This document shows, piece after piece, positions 8,347 through 16,521 of a stretch of DNA of 64,000 nucleotides. The position numbers and the translations under genes were made by a program. The notes under the pieces are model-generated. The model was not told the DNA's origin. It worked only from the letters and a program-made list of their open reading frames with translations, and ran no database searches. The DNA lies in contig HF995241.1 of NCBI GenBank assembly GCA_000432915.1, positions 1 through 64,000 on the forward strand. Reading direction: 5' to 3'. Every line of letters begins with the position of its first letter. Position 1 is the first letter of the stretch. Source of the DNA: Firmicutes bacterium CAG:194 (GTDB taxonomy: Bacteria > Bacillota > Clostridia > Lachnospirales > Lachnospiraceae).

Positions 8347-8964
8347 ATGCAGAAATTTGTCATTACAATTGCCAGAGGGTTTGGCAGCGGCGGAAAAGAA
8401 ATTGGTGTAAAACTGGCGGAACGGCTTGGGATTCCTTGCTATGAGCAGCAGATTCTGAGAATGGCTTCCGAAAGCAGCGGTATTAATGAAGCACTTTTTA
8501 ATCTTGCAGATGAAAAAATTGATATAGCAGATAAGCTGAAGGGACTTCCGTTTCATTATGTGGTGGAGCCGTCGGATAAGCGTTTCACATCCAACAATAA
8601 TTTATTCAATATCCAGAGTGAACTGATCCGCAGACTGGCAGACCGGACATCCTTCATTGTAATCGGAAAATGTGCGGATTATGTGCTGAGAGATTATTGC
8701 AACGTTGCCAGCTTCTATATAGAAGCACCGCGGGCAGACTGTGTTGCATCCATTGTCAAAAAAATGGGTGTATCGGAAAATGAAGCACACCGGCTGATCG
8801 AAAAGACTGATAAATACCGGGCAGATTATTATAAGCATTATACAAACGGAAATTACTGGACAAATCCGGTGAATTACGACATGACGCTCAACAGTGCCAG
8901 AGTTGGAAGAGACCGCTGCGTAGATGTCATGGAGAATTACATAAAAGTGAAATTTGGCCTGTAA
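8347..8964 (+). CDS. Cytidylate kinase-like family protein
   Basis: 205 residues of the cytidylate-kinase-like family. The N-terminus MQKFVITIARGFGSGGKEIG holds a P-loop-like GFGSGGKEIG; SFIVIGKCADYVL and FYIEAPRADCVASIV are further family blocks. These proteins are common in Clostridia and distinct from the true Cmk. The substrate is unknown. GAGGAG precedes the ATG. It sits between terminators and the liv genes; the functional link to them is not evident. Confidence 0.85.
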   Translation: MQKFVITIARGFGSGGKEIGVKLAERLGIPCYEQQILRMASESSGINEALFNLADEKIDIADKLKGLPFHYVVEPSDKRFTSNNNLFNIQSELIRRLADRTSFIVIGKCADYVLRDYCNVASFYIEAPRADCVASIVKKMGVSENEAHRLIEKTDKYRADYYKHYTNGNYWTNPVNYDMTLNSARVGRDRCVDVMENYIKVKFGL

Positions 8965-9014
8965 GCATTGCGAAGGGTTAAATGATAAATTTTCAAAAAG
9001 AGGAGGACAAAACT

Positions 9015-10241
9015 ATGAAAAAACGATTCAAAACGGTAGTAACAACGGCAATGGTCGCAGCACTGACCGCAAGCCTTCTGACAGGATGTGGCAGCAGTAC
9101 GGATGATACAACCGCTTCCGCACCGGAAACAGGGGAAGCATCCGATACGGCAGAAGCTTCCGGTGGATCAGACGGAGATTCCGATTCCATTTTGATCGCA
9201 GGTATTGCACCACTGACAGGAAGTCTTGCCAGCTGGGGCGAGGGCGCTATCAACGGTTATAATCTGGCGATCAAAGAGATCAACGAAGCCGGCGGCGTCA
9301 CAATCGGAGACAAAACCTATACATTGGAATCTGCGGTATTTGCGGATGATAAGTCAGATGCGACTGAAGCGATCAGTGCATACAACAACTGTGCATCCTA
9401 TGATATCAGTGCAGTCATCGGTTCCTGCTCTTCCAGCTGTACCCTTTCCTTTGTAGAGACAGCACAGGACAGTGGCATGCTTGTTATCACACCATACTCT
9501 ACAAATGCTACGATCTGTAAAACAGGTGATTATATTTTCAGAGAATGTTTCTCCGATGCTGATCAGGGACCGACACTTGCAAAGATGGCAATAGAGGAGT
9601 TTAAAGCGAAAAACATTGCAATTGTGGCTGCAGAAGATTCCGATTACTGTGCAGGTCTTGCCGAAGCAATGGAGGGAGCACTGGCAGAGATGTCTGATGT
9701 AACTTATGAGCATTATGGCTGCGTTACAACAGATACTGACTACACTGCACAGATCTCCAAGGCAATTGAACAGGGGGCAGAGGTTATCATTTATCCAAAT
9801 AACTACGATACGGTACCGAACTTCGTTTCACAGGCAAGAGATGCAGGCTTTACAGGTCCGATCCTTGGCGGTGATGCATGGGACGGAACAGATGTCACAG
9901 GATACGAAAGCAAGTTTGATAACTGCTATTATCTGGCACATTTGGATCTTTCCGCTGATACGGAAGCTGTGAAAAATTATGTAGCAGCTTATAAAGAAGA
10001 ATACGGTGAAGATGACCTGAATGCAGTTTCTTCCCTGTATTACGATTCAGTCAAGATGCTTGTACAGGCAATGGAGGAAGCAGGTTCCTCAGATCCTTCC
10101 GTTGTTAAGGATACACTGCTTGGTATGAAATATGAAAGTATGGGTGGCGAGATCACCTATGATGAAAACGGTGATGCAAAGAAGCCTTTCACAATTGAAA
10201 CATTTAAGGATGGAGCACTTACCTATTACGGCAGCTTCTAA
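9015..10241 (+). CDS. livJ: ABC transporter substrate-binding lipoprotein, branched-chain amino acid type
   Basis: 408 residues. A lipoprotein signal peptide ends LLTGC (Cys about 25), followed by a Ser/Thr/Glu/Asp-rich linker and a periplasmic-binding-protein type 1 domain (ILIAGIAPLTGSLASWGEGAINGYNLAIKEINEAGG). This is the Leu/Ile/Val-binding (LivJ) family, which also includes receptors for amides, urea and other amino compounds. It is anchored outside the membrane and delivers ligand to LivHM. AGGAGG lies 6 bases before the ATG at 9015. The neighbouring aminotransferase hints that the ligand is an amino acid other than Leu/Ile/Val. Confidence 0.92.
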   Translation: MKKRFKTVVTTAMVAALTASLLTGCGSSTDDTTASAPETGEASDTAEASGGSDGDSDSILIAGIAPLTGSLASWGEGAINGYNLAIKEINEAGGVTIGDKTYTLESAVFADDKSDATEAISAYNNCASYDISAVIGSCSSSCTLSFVETAQDSGMLVITPYSTNATICKTGDYIFRECFSDADQGPTLAKMAIEEFKAKNIAIVAAEDSDYCAGLAEAMEGALAEMSDVTYEHYGCVTTDTDYTAQISKAIEQGAEVIIYPNNYDTVPNFVSQARDAGFTGPILGGDAWDGTDVTGYESKFDNCYYLAHLDLSADTEAVKNYVAAYKEEYGEDDLNAVSSLYYDSVKMLVQAMEEAGSSDPSVVKDTLLGMKYESMGGEITYDENGDAKKPFTIETFKDGALTYYGSF

Positions 10242-10322
10242 GAAATGTCATGCATCGGCAGAATGCATGGGCGGAGGTTCCCGCTTGTATGATGCAAAGG
10301 CCATGTAACACTGGCGTGCATA

Positions 10323-10359
10323 AGGTGACCGGACAGGCAAAGGAGCCTTCCGGCCACCT
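10323..10359 (+). promoter_or_regulatory. Intercistronic hairpin between livJ and livH
   Basis: AGGTGACCGGA (10323-10333) pairs with TCCGGCCACCT (10349-10359) with one A-C mismatch, and an inner GGC/GCC extends it. No U-tract follows. Such stems behind binding-protein genes commonly protect the upstream message and lower expression of the membrane genes. Confidence 0.55.
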
Positions 10360-10391
10360 ACTAAAAAGAAAAGAAATGGAGATGAGGGCAT

Positions 10392-11279
10392 ATGGCTAAA
10401 TTTATTCAAAGTCTGGCAAATGGATTGAATCTGGGTTCTATTTATGCACTGACAGCTCTCGGTTATACCATGGTCTACGGTATCATCAGAATGATCAATT
10501 TCGCACATGGTGATTTTATCATGGTAGGCGGATTTACATTGTTCTATGTGATCCCTGTCATGCTGAAGCTGGGATTACCCGCATGGTTTGCCGTGTTTGC
10601 AGCAATTATCGTCTGTGTGTGTGTTGGTGTTCTGACAGAACAGATCGCGTATAAACCGGTCAGGGGACAGGGTTCTACAACAGCACTGATCACAGCACTT
10701 GGTATGAGTCTTGTGCTGGAAAACGGAGCACTTGTTATTTTCGGTTCTGCACCGAGAAATGTACCGCCGATGTTTGATCTGCCGGCAGTTTCCTTTGGCA
10801 GTGTCACTATTCCGGCGACAACTATTCTGACACTCGTTATCGGACTTGTCATGATGCTTCTTCTGACATTGTTCATTAAGTACACAAAGCTCGGAAAGGC
10901 AATGAGAGCCGTTCCGGAGGATAAGATAGCATCTACACTTGTAGGTATCAATGTTAATAAGATCATCACTGCGACATTTGCGATCGGTTCCGGACTGGCA
11001 GCAGTCGCATCCATGATGTATACAACATCATATGTCAGCATTAAAAACGAGCTTGGTATCACACTTGGATTAAAGGCTTTTGTTGCTGCTGTTTTAGGCG
11101 GGATCGGAAGTGTGCCCGGTGCTATGATCGGTGGACTTTTGCTTGGAATTATCGAGATCATGGTCAAGGTATATATGCTTCCCGGTACTTATGAGGCAGT
11201 AACATATCTGATATTGATCGTTGTTCTTCTTGTCAGACCGACAGGACTGATGGGAAAGAAAGTAAGCGAAAAAGTATAA
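10392..11279 (+). CDS. livH: Branched-chain-type amino acid ABC transporter permease LivH
   Basis: 295 residues, highly hydrophobic, with about eight membrane segments. The N-terminal block NGLNLGSIYALTALGYTMVYGI and the following RMINFAHGDFIMVGGF are diagnostic of LivH. GLKAFVAAVLGGIGSVPGAMIGGLLLGIIE near residue 225 is the EAA-like loop that contacts the ATPase. A gene for the second permease follows after 18 bases. Confidence 0.93.
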   Translation: MAKFIQSLANGLNLGSIYALTALGYTMVYGIIRMINFAHGDFIMVGGFTLFYVIPVMLKLGLPAWFAVFAAIIVCVCVGVLTEQIAYKPVRGQGSTTALITALGMSLVLENGALVIFGSAPRNVPPMFDLPAVSFGSVTIPATTILTLVIGLVMMLLLTLFIKYTKLGKAMRAVPEDKIASTLVGINVNKIITATFAIGSGLAAVASMMYTTSYVSIKNELGITLGLKAFVAAVLGGIGSVPGAMIGGLLLGIIEIMVKVYMLPGTYEAVTYLILIVVLLVRPTGLMGKKVSEKV

Positions 11280-11297
11280 AAGAAAGGAAGTGGAGCT

Positions 11298-12323
11298 ATG
11301 TCAAAGAAAATGAAAAAAAATTATCTGATCTGCCTGATAGCGGTCGCAATAGGGTTCCTACTTCTTTGCCTGTTATTTGATACAGGAATCTTAGGAAAGA
11401 AATCTGCATACTTCAATGGTCTTGTTGTCATTGGTATGTTTTATACAATTATTGTCTGCTCCCTGAATCTGTTGACAGGATATATGGGTGAGTTTTCACT
11501 CGGTCATGCAGGCTTTATGTCGATCGGTGCTTATGCATCCGCGATCGTCACAACGCTCATTCAGGATCAGACAGATCTGCCGGCGGTTCTCTTATATCTG
11601 ATCGCCATTATCGTAGGCGGACTGGCAGCAGGTCTGATCGGCGTATTAGTCGGTATTCCGGCATTAAGACTCAGCGGTGATTACCTCTGTATCGTTACCG
11701 TAGCGGTCGCCGAGATCGTCCGCGTTGTGTTAAGTAACTTCGGTATCCCGGCAATTACCGGAAAAGCAACCTTCGGTAAATCGTTTGCAGGTATCGCCAA
11801 GGTATCCGATTACCATTACGTTTACATTACCATGGTCATCTGCATTTTCATCATGTACTGCTATATCCGTTCCAGATACGGAAGAGCACTGATCGCCATC
11901 CGTGAAGACAGGATCGCTGCAGCAGCATCAGGCATCAATGTTACAAAAACAAAGGTGCTGACCTTTACGATCTCCGCGTTTTTCGCAGGTGTGTCCGGTG
12001 CGATCTATGCACATTACATAACAACTCTGGTACCAACTTACTTTAACTTCTCGAAATCATCGGAATTCCTTGCAATCGTGATCCTGGGCGGCAGCGGCTC
12101 ATTGACAGGTTCCATCGTGGCAGCTCCGATCCTTTCCGCACTGCCACAGCTGATCTCTTATGTTGTGCCTGCCTTTGCAAGCTACAGAATGCTGATCTAT
12201 GCGATCATTTTAGTAGTTGTTATGATCTTTAAACCAACCGGTCTGTTTGGAGGACGTGAATTCTCCCTCCCGAAGCTGATCGATAAAATAACCAAAAAGA
12301 AAACGCCAAAGGAAAAGAGGTGA
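11298..12323 (+). CDS. livM: Branched-chain-type amino acid ABC transporter permease LivM
   Basis: 341 residues, polytopic. GYMGEFSLGHAGFMSIGAYASA near residue 57 and FLAIVILGGSGSLTGSIVAAP near 255 are LivM signatures. The C-terminal tail is basic (KLIDKITKKKTPKEKR). AAAGGAAG precedes the ATG. It forms the membrane channel with LivH. Confidence 0.93.
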   Translation: MSKKMKKNYLICLIAVAIGFLLLCLLFDTGILGKKSAYFNGLVVIGMFYTIIVCSLNLLTGYMGEFSLGHAGFMSIGAYASAIVTTLIQDQTDLPAVLLYLIAIIVGGLAAGLIGVLVGIPALRLSGDYLCIVTVAVAEIVRVVLSNFGIPAITGKATFGKSFAGIAKVSDYHYVYITMVICIFIMYCYIRSRYGRALIAIREDRIAAAASGINVTKTKVLTFTISAFFAGVSGAIYAHYITTLVPTYFNFSKSSEFLAIVILGGSGSLTGSIVAAPILSALPQLISYVVPAFASYRMLIYAIILVVVMIFKPTGLFGGREFSLPKLIDKITKKKTPKEKR

Positions 12324-12328
12324 CTGGT

Positions 12329-13144
12329 ATGGCAGAAGAAAGAGTTCCGGTGCTTGAGACAAAATGCCTTGGGATCCAGTTTGGTGGTCTGAAAGCAGTC
12401 AATGATGTGAATATTGAAATCTATCCCGGTGAGCTGATCGGTCTGATCGGACCGAACGGTGCAGGAAAAACAACCATTTTTAACCTGATCACCGGTATTT
12501 ATAAACCGACCTCGGGAAGCTATATGCTGTGTGGCAGACGGATGAACGGGCTGTCCACGCATCAGGTGGTTGAGGCGGGTATTGCCAGAACCTTCCAGAA
12601 TATCCGCCTTTTCAAGAAAATGACCGTTCTGGAAAATGTTATGGTTGCTTTTAATAAGGATATGAAATGCAATCTGTTCCAGTCCATCTTCCGGACACCG
12701 TTTTTCTGGAAAGAGGAAGCGGAAACAGCACAGAAAGCGATGGATCTTTTGAAGCTATTTAAACTGGACGGTTTTGCCGACCAGCTGGCAGAAAATCTTC
12801 CTTACGGCAAGCAGAGACTTTTGGAGATCGCACGTGCACTGGCGACAGATATGAAGCTGCTTCTTCTTGATGAACCGGCAGCAGGCATGAATCCGGTAGA
12901 AACGGCAGAACTCAAAGAGTCGATCAAAATGCTGCGTGAGAAATTCCGTATTCCGATCCTTCTGATCGAGCATGATATGAGTCTTGTCATGAGTATCTGC
13001 GAGCGGATCTATGTACTGAATTTCGGTGAGATCCTGGCAAGCGGAAAACCGGAAGAGATCGCAAATAACAAGGATGTAATAGAGGCTTACCTTGGTAAAG
13101 AAGACGAAGATGAAGAAGGAGGTGGGAATGATGCTGAAGGTTGA
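12329..13144 (+). CDS. livG: Branched-chain-type amino acid ABC transporter ATP-binding protein LivG
   Basis: About 271 residues. Walker A GPNGAGKTT near residue 39, the LivG-type ARTFQNIRLF, LPYGKQRLLEIARAL in place of the classical LSGGQ signature, and Walker B LLLLDEPAAGMNP. The C-terminal tail is acidic (EDEDEEGG). A GTG at 12320 overlapping livM's stop is also in frame, but AGAGGTG spacing fits the ATG at 12329. It powers uptake with LivF. Confidence 0.93.
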   Translation: MAEERVPVLETKCLGIQFGGLKAVNDVNIEIYPGELIGLIGPNGAGKTTIFNLITGIYKPTSGSYMLCGRRMNGLSTHQVVEAGIARTFQNIRLFKKMTVLENVMVAFNKDMKCNLFQSIFRTPFFWKEEAETAQKAMDLLKLFKLDGFADQLAENLPYGKQRLLEIARALATDMKLLLLDEPAAGMNPVETAELKESIKMLREKFRIPILLIEHDMSLVMSICERIYVLNFGEILASGKPEEIANNKDVIEAYLGKEDEDEEGGGNDAEG

Positions 13145-13841
13145 AAATTTAAACGTGCATTATGGAGTGATCCATGCGATCGAGGATGTCAATATTGAAG
13201 TAAGGGACGGAGAGATCGTTACCCTGATCGGTGCAAACGGCGCCGGCAAGACGACAATCCTGCATACGATCACGGGATTGAAAAAAGCAACCAGCGGTTC
13301 GGTTGTCTTTGACGGAACAGACCTTCTGAAGGAGCAGCCGAGTAAGATCATTACCCACGGCGTAGCCCATGTACCGGAAGGCAGACATGTATTTGTGGAT
13401 ATGACCGTACGGGAAAATCTGGAAATGGGTGCTTATATGTTCGGGCGCAAGGATAAGGATAAGATCGCAGCGCGTATGGACAATGTGTTTGAAAAATTTC
13501 CGAGGCTGAAGGAACGACAGAACCAGCTGGCAGGTACGTTTTCCGGCGGCGAGCAGCAGATGCTCGCAGTGGGGCGTGCGCTGATGGCAGATCCGAAGAT
13601 CATTCTGATGGATGAGCCGTCCATGGGTCTTTCACCGCTTCTGGTACAGGAAATCTTCAGTATCATCAAAGAAGTCAACGCACAGGGTATTACAGTGCTT
13701 TTAGTTGAGCAGAATGCAAAAATGGCGTTAAAGGTTGCTAACAGGGCTTATGTACTGGAGACCGGCAAGATCAAATTATCCGGTGATGCACAGGAGCTTT
13801 TACACAATGATGAAGTAAGAAAAGCATATTTAGGTGCTTAA
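13131..13841 (+). CDS. livF: Branched-chain-type amino acid ABC transporter ATP-binding protein LivF
   Basis: 236 residues. Walker A GANGAGKTT near residue 35, signature FSGGEQQMLAVGRALM and Walker B ILMDEPSMGLSPLL. The start is ATG 13131 or the adjacent ATG 13128; both follow AAGGAGGTGG and overlap the end of livG by 14-17 bases, so translation is coupled. It ends 29 bases before the class III aminotransferase. Confidence 0.93.
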   Translation: MLKVENLNVHYGVIHAIEDVNIEVRDGEIVTLIGANGAGKTTILHTITGLKKATSGSVVFDGTDLLKEQPSKIITHGVAHVPEGRHVFVDMTVRENLEMGAYMFGRKDKDKIAARMDNVFEKFPRLKERQNQLAGTFSGGEQQMLAVGRALMADPKIILMDEPSMGLSPLLVQEIFSIIKEVNAQGITVLLVEQNAKMALKVANRAYVLETGKIKLSGDAQELLHNDEVRKAYLGA

Positions 13842-13870
13842 CTATATTTATTTTCAAAGGAGATGCTATT

Positions 13871-15211
13871 ATGGGAATGACAGGAAAAGAAATCGTGGAA
13901 ACACAGAAAAAGTATTATTTGCAGTCCTGGGCGAAGCAGAAGGATGTAAACCCGATTCCGATGGAAAAGGCTGAGGGCATTTATTTGTGGGATTATGACG
14001 GCAACAGATATACCGATATGTCCTCCACGCAGGTCAATGTCAATCTGGGCTATGGCAATGAAGATATCAACAATGCCATGAAGGAGCAGATCGATAAGTT
14101 TGCATGGATGGGTCCGGGCTACGGCGTAGAATCAAGAGCAAAGCTTGCAAAGATGATCGTAGACCTGATGCCGGACAACATGGGAAAAATATTTTTTACA
14201 AACGGTGGCGCGGATGCGAATGAAAATGCCATTAAAATGGCAAGAATGTATACAGGACGGTATAAGGTCATGAGCCGTTACAGAAGTTACCATGGATCAA
14301 CTTTTGGCGCCGGTAATCTGACCGGCGAACCGAGAAGATTTCCATTGGAGCCTGGTATTCCGGGCTTTGTGAAATTCTTTGACCCATATCTGTATCGTGA
14401 GAGCATCCGGTTTGAATCAGAGGAAGCTGCAACGGAATTTTATATCGCAAAGCTGCGTGAGCAGATCATTTATGAAGGCAGGGATCAGATCGCAGCGATC
14501 ATTTTGGAAACCGTAACCGGTACAAACGGCATTATCATACCGCCGAAGGGATATCTGCAGGGCGTGCGTAAGCTCTGTGATGAGTTTGGCATTGTCATGA
14601 TCTGTGATGAGGTTATGGCTGGCTGGTGCAGAACTGGTAAAATGTTTGCTTTTATGAATTTTGATGTCAAACCGGATATCGTAACCTTTGCAAAGGGTGT
14701 TACCTGTGGCTACATTCAGCTTGGTGGTGCATGTGTCAGCAAAGAGATCGCCGCATATTTTGACGATCATACACTTTCCTGTGGTCTGACCTACTGCGGT
14801 CATCCGCTTGCCTGTGCAGCAGGTGTTGCCTGTGTCAACTACTACACGAAGGCAAATATCCTCGATAATGTCAATAAGGTTGGCGCTGTTCTTGCCAAGA
14901 AGCTGGATGAATTTAAAGAAAAATACAACTGTGTGGGAGATGTCAGACATATCGGTTTATTCTCCTGCGTGGAATTTGTAAAAGATAAAAAGACAAAAGA
15001 GCCGATCGTCCCATACGGTCAGGATCCTTACGGAAAGCTGCCTAAGATCATCGGTTCCCTGCGTGCGAAAGGTTTCTTAACCTTCGGACATGAAAATATG
15101 GTACTTTGCAATCCGCCGCTGATCATTACGGAGGAGCAGCTTCTGGAAGAACTCGATAAGCTGGAAGCAGTTATTCAGGAAGTAGAGGCGGATCCGTTTT
15201 ATATGAAGTGA
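13871..15211 (+). CDS. Class III (omega) aminotransferase
   Basis: 446 residues of PLP-dependent aminotransferase class III. Visible are YLWDYDGNRYTDMSS near the N-terminus, FFTNGGADANENAIKMAR near residue 116, SYHGSTFGAGNLTG, ICDEVMAGWCRTGKMFAF near 245 (PLP-binding Asp) and the Schiff-base lysine in TFAKGVTCGY near 277. The family includes GABA, taurine, beta-alanine and other omega-amino-acid aminotransferases; sequence alone does not choose. AAAGGAG lies 7 bases before the ATG. Being last in the liv operon, it probably acts on the imported amine, giving a semialdehyde that the iron alcohol dehydrogenase at 7160 could reduce. Confidence 0.9.
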   Translation: MGMTGKEIVETQKKYYLQSWAKQKDVNPIPMEKAEGIYLWDYDGNRYTDMSSTQVNVNLGYGNEDINNAMKEQIDKFAWMGPGYGVESRAKLAKMIVDLMPDNMGKIFFTNGGADANENAIKMARMYTGRYKVMSRYRSYHGSTFGAGNLTGEPRRFPLEPGIPGFVKFFDPYLYRESIRFESEEAATEFYIAKLREQIIYEGRDQIAAIILETVTGTNGIIIPPKGYLQGVRKLCDEFGIVMICDEVMAGWCRTGKMFAFMNFDVKPDIVTFAKGVTCGYIQLGGACVSKEIAAYFDDHTLSCGLTYCGHPLACAAGVACVNYYTKANILDNVNKVGAVLAKKLDEFKEKYNCVGDVRHIGLFSCVEFVKDKKTKEPIVPYGQDPYGKLPKIIGSLRAKGFLTFGHENMVLCNPPLIITEEQLLEELDKLEAVIQEVEADPFYMK

Positions 15212-15330
15212 GGAAGGAAACCAAGCGCCAGCGAAGCTGGCATTTGGTTTCACCCGAACTTCAACGAGAAAATCAGAAGCAGCGAAGCTGCGGCGCTACG
15301 AAGTAGCGGGATTTTCAAGTATAGAAGTGA
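15209..15330 (+). repeat. GCGAAGC hairpin element, copy A
   Basis: Begins in the aminotransferase stop with GTGAGGA. Stem 1 is GAAACCAA with TTGGTTTC enclosing GCCAGCGAAGCTGGC; then CCCGAAC (15253-15259) and CAACGA; then stem 2, GAAAATC with GATTTTC, enclosing GCAGCGAAGCTGC and CGCTACGAAGTAGCG. Copy B at 17698 has the same order with compensating changes in both outer stems. No coding potential. Confidence 0.75.
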
Positions 15331-15415
15331 GGATTGTCGTATATTTGCGACAGCAAATGTACGACCCGGTAACCTGCGCAGCAGGTTACAGAAGGTTTCA
15401 CCCGAACGTAATATT
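15327..15415 (+). repeat. GCGAAGC-family element, partial copy A2
   Basis: Directly follows copy A and begins again with GTGAGGA. It holds a stem around CGTATATTTGC and GCAAATGTACG with a GACA loop, then GTAACCTGC/GCAGGTTAC with a GCA loop, and then TTTCACCCGAACGTA, the motif shared with copies A and B (CCCGAAC at 15401-15407). The second stem region of copy A is absent. Confidence 0.55.
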
Positions 15416-15421
15416 TCATGT

Positions 15422-15470
15422 AGCCTCAGCCCATTGCCACAGGCGATTATGCATGGGCTGAGGCTTCTTG
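15422..15470 (+). terminator. Probable terminator of the liv/aminotransferase operon
   Basis: Perfect 13-bp stem AGCCTCAGCCCAT (15422-15434) and ATGGGCTGAGGCT (15453-15465) with an 18-base loop, followed by TCTTGC. The U-tract is poor, but the stem is GC-rich. The rest of the 15212-15723 gap holds the repeats above and the sda promoter region below. Confidence 0.55.
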
Positions 15471-15566
15471 CTATCCCGCACAGTTCTAAAAATCTATAAA
15501 ACAACAAATAACAAAAATGTTATAGGTAATTTTGAGAAAGAATGTTTGAAAATATCAAAATAACCG

Positions 15567-15594
15567 TGTGAATTTATTAAAAAGTGCTTATAAT
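15567..15594 (+). promoter_or_regulatory. Probable promoter of the sda operon
   Basis: TATAAT at 15589-15594 preceded by a weak TGTGAA at 15567-15572 (16-base spacer) in an AT-rich stretch. It would give a leader of about 120 bases for sdaAB. Support for the -35 is weak. Confidence 0.4.
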
Positions 15595-15723
15595 TACCTA
15601 TAGAAACAAAATACAACTGTATTTTACAGAAGCTACACACAGAACATCAACAATTACGCTGGAAAATTATTACCAACGGATGCAAAGCAGATTGCATAAA
15701 TGCAGCAGTGAAAGAGGAATGCA

Positions 15724-16383
15724 ATGAGTTTACAAAATATCATCGGACCGGTCATGGTCGGTCCAAGCAGCTCTCATACAGCAGGTGCTGTCAGGATCGG
15801 TCTGATGGCGCGGACACTTTTAAAGGATACACCGGTAGATGGAGAGATCCTGTTGCACGGCTCCTTTGCCAAAACCGGGAAGGGACATGGTACGGATAAA
15901 GCGATCATTGCCGGTATTCTGGGGCTTACGCCGGACGATATGCATGTGCCGGCAAGCTTTGAGCTGGCGCAGGAGAAGAACTTCACATTTACGATAGGCA
16001 CAACAAACCTTGGCGATGCCCATCCCAATACAGCACTGATCAGACTGCGGGGCAGCAGCGGCAGGGAAATAGAAGTGCAGGCTTCCTCTGTCGGAGGCGG
16101 ACGTATCATGGTCAACAAGATCGATGGAATCGATGTCAATTTCAGCGGGGAAAGCCCCACACTTATCGTACACAACTTAGATCAGCCGGGACATGTGGCA
16201 GAGGTTACATCCATGCTGGCGCATAAATCCGTCAACATTGCTACAATGCAGCTTTATCGCGAGAGAAGAGGCGAGTATGCGGTTATGGTAATCGAGACAG
16301 ACCAGCCGATCCCGGACAATGCCATTGCATGGCTGGAGCATCTGGAAGGAATCATTAAAGTAACCTATTTTAACGGATTATAA
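15724..16383 (+). CDS. sdaAB: L-serine dehydratase, iron-sulfur type, beta subunit
   Basis: 219 residues. The N-terminus SLQNIIGPVMVGPSSSHTAGAVRIG is the SdaAB signature, and the C-terminus carries an ACT domain (IVHNLDQPGHVAEVTSMLAHKSVNIATMQLY). With the alpha subunit it deaminates L-serine to pyruvate and ammonia through a [4Fe-4S] cluster. AAAGAGGAA precedes the ATG. The alpha-subunit gene follows after an unusual 138-base gap holding a cruciform repeat. Confidence 0.95.
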   Translation: MSLQNIIGPVMVGPSSSHTAGAVRIGLMARTLLKDTPVDGEILLHGSFAKTGKGHGTDKAIIAGILGLTPDDMHVPASFELAQEKNFTFTIGTTNLGDAHPNTALIRLRGSSGREIEVQASSVGGGRIMVNKIDGIDVNFSGESPTLIVHNLDQPGHVAEVTSMLAHKSVNIATMQLYRERRGEYAVMVIETDQPIPDNAIAWLEHLEGIIKVTYFNGL

Positions 16384-16384
16384 T

Positions 16385-16507
16385 ATGATGCCAGGGTCAA
16401 AAGGTCTAAAACCACATGAGCTTGCTCATAAGTGGTTGAAAGACCTTGGGACCCGCCCCGATATGAGCATCAAAACCCGGGCTTTTGCCCCCAACATCAT
16501 AATATGT
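16385..16507 (+). repeat. Cruciform repeat element between sdaAB and sdaAA
   Basis: Left end TATGATGCCAGGGTCAAAAG and right end CTTTTGCCCCCAACATCATA are imperfect inverted repeats. Inside, AAGGTCT/AGACCTT with AACCAC/GTGGTT and TGAGC/GCTCA forms a long hairpin (16401-16447). The left 17 bases (16387-16403) are the exact reverse complement of the right end of the 87-bp repeat at 36788. It starts at the sdaAB stop and ends just before the sdaAA ribosome-binding site. Confidence 0.7.
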
Positions 16508-16521
16508 CATGAGGAGAAACT

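Noticed and set aside
9015..13841. Definite leucine/isoleucine/valine transporter
   Set aside because: The family also carries other amino compounds and the linked aminotransferase argues against a firm substrate call, so only the family is claimed.
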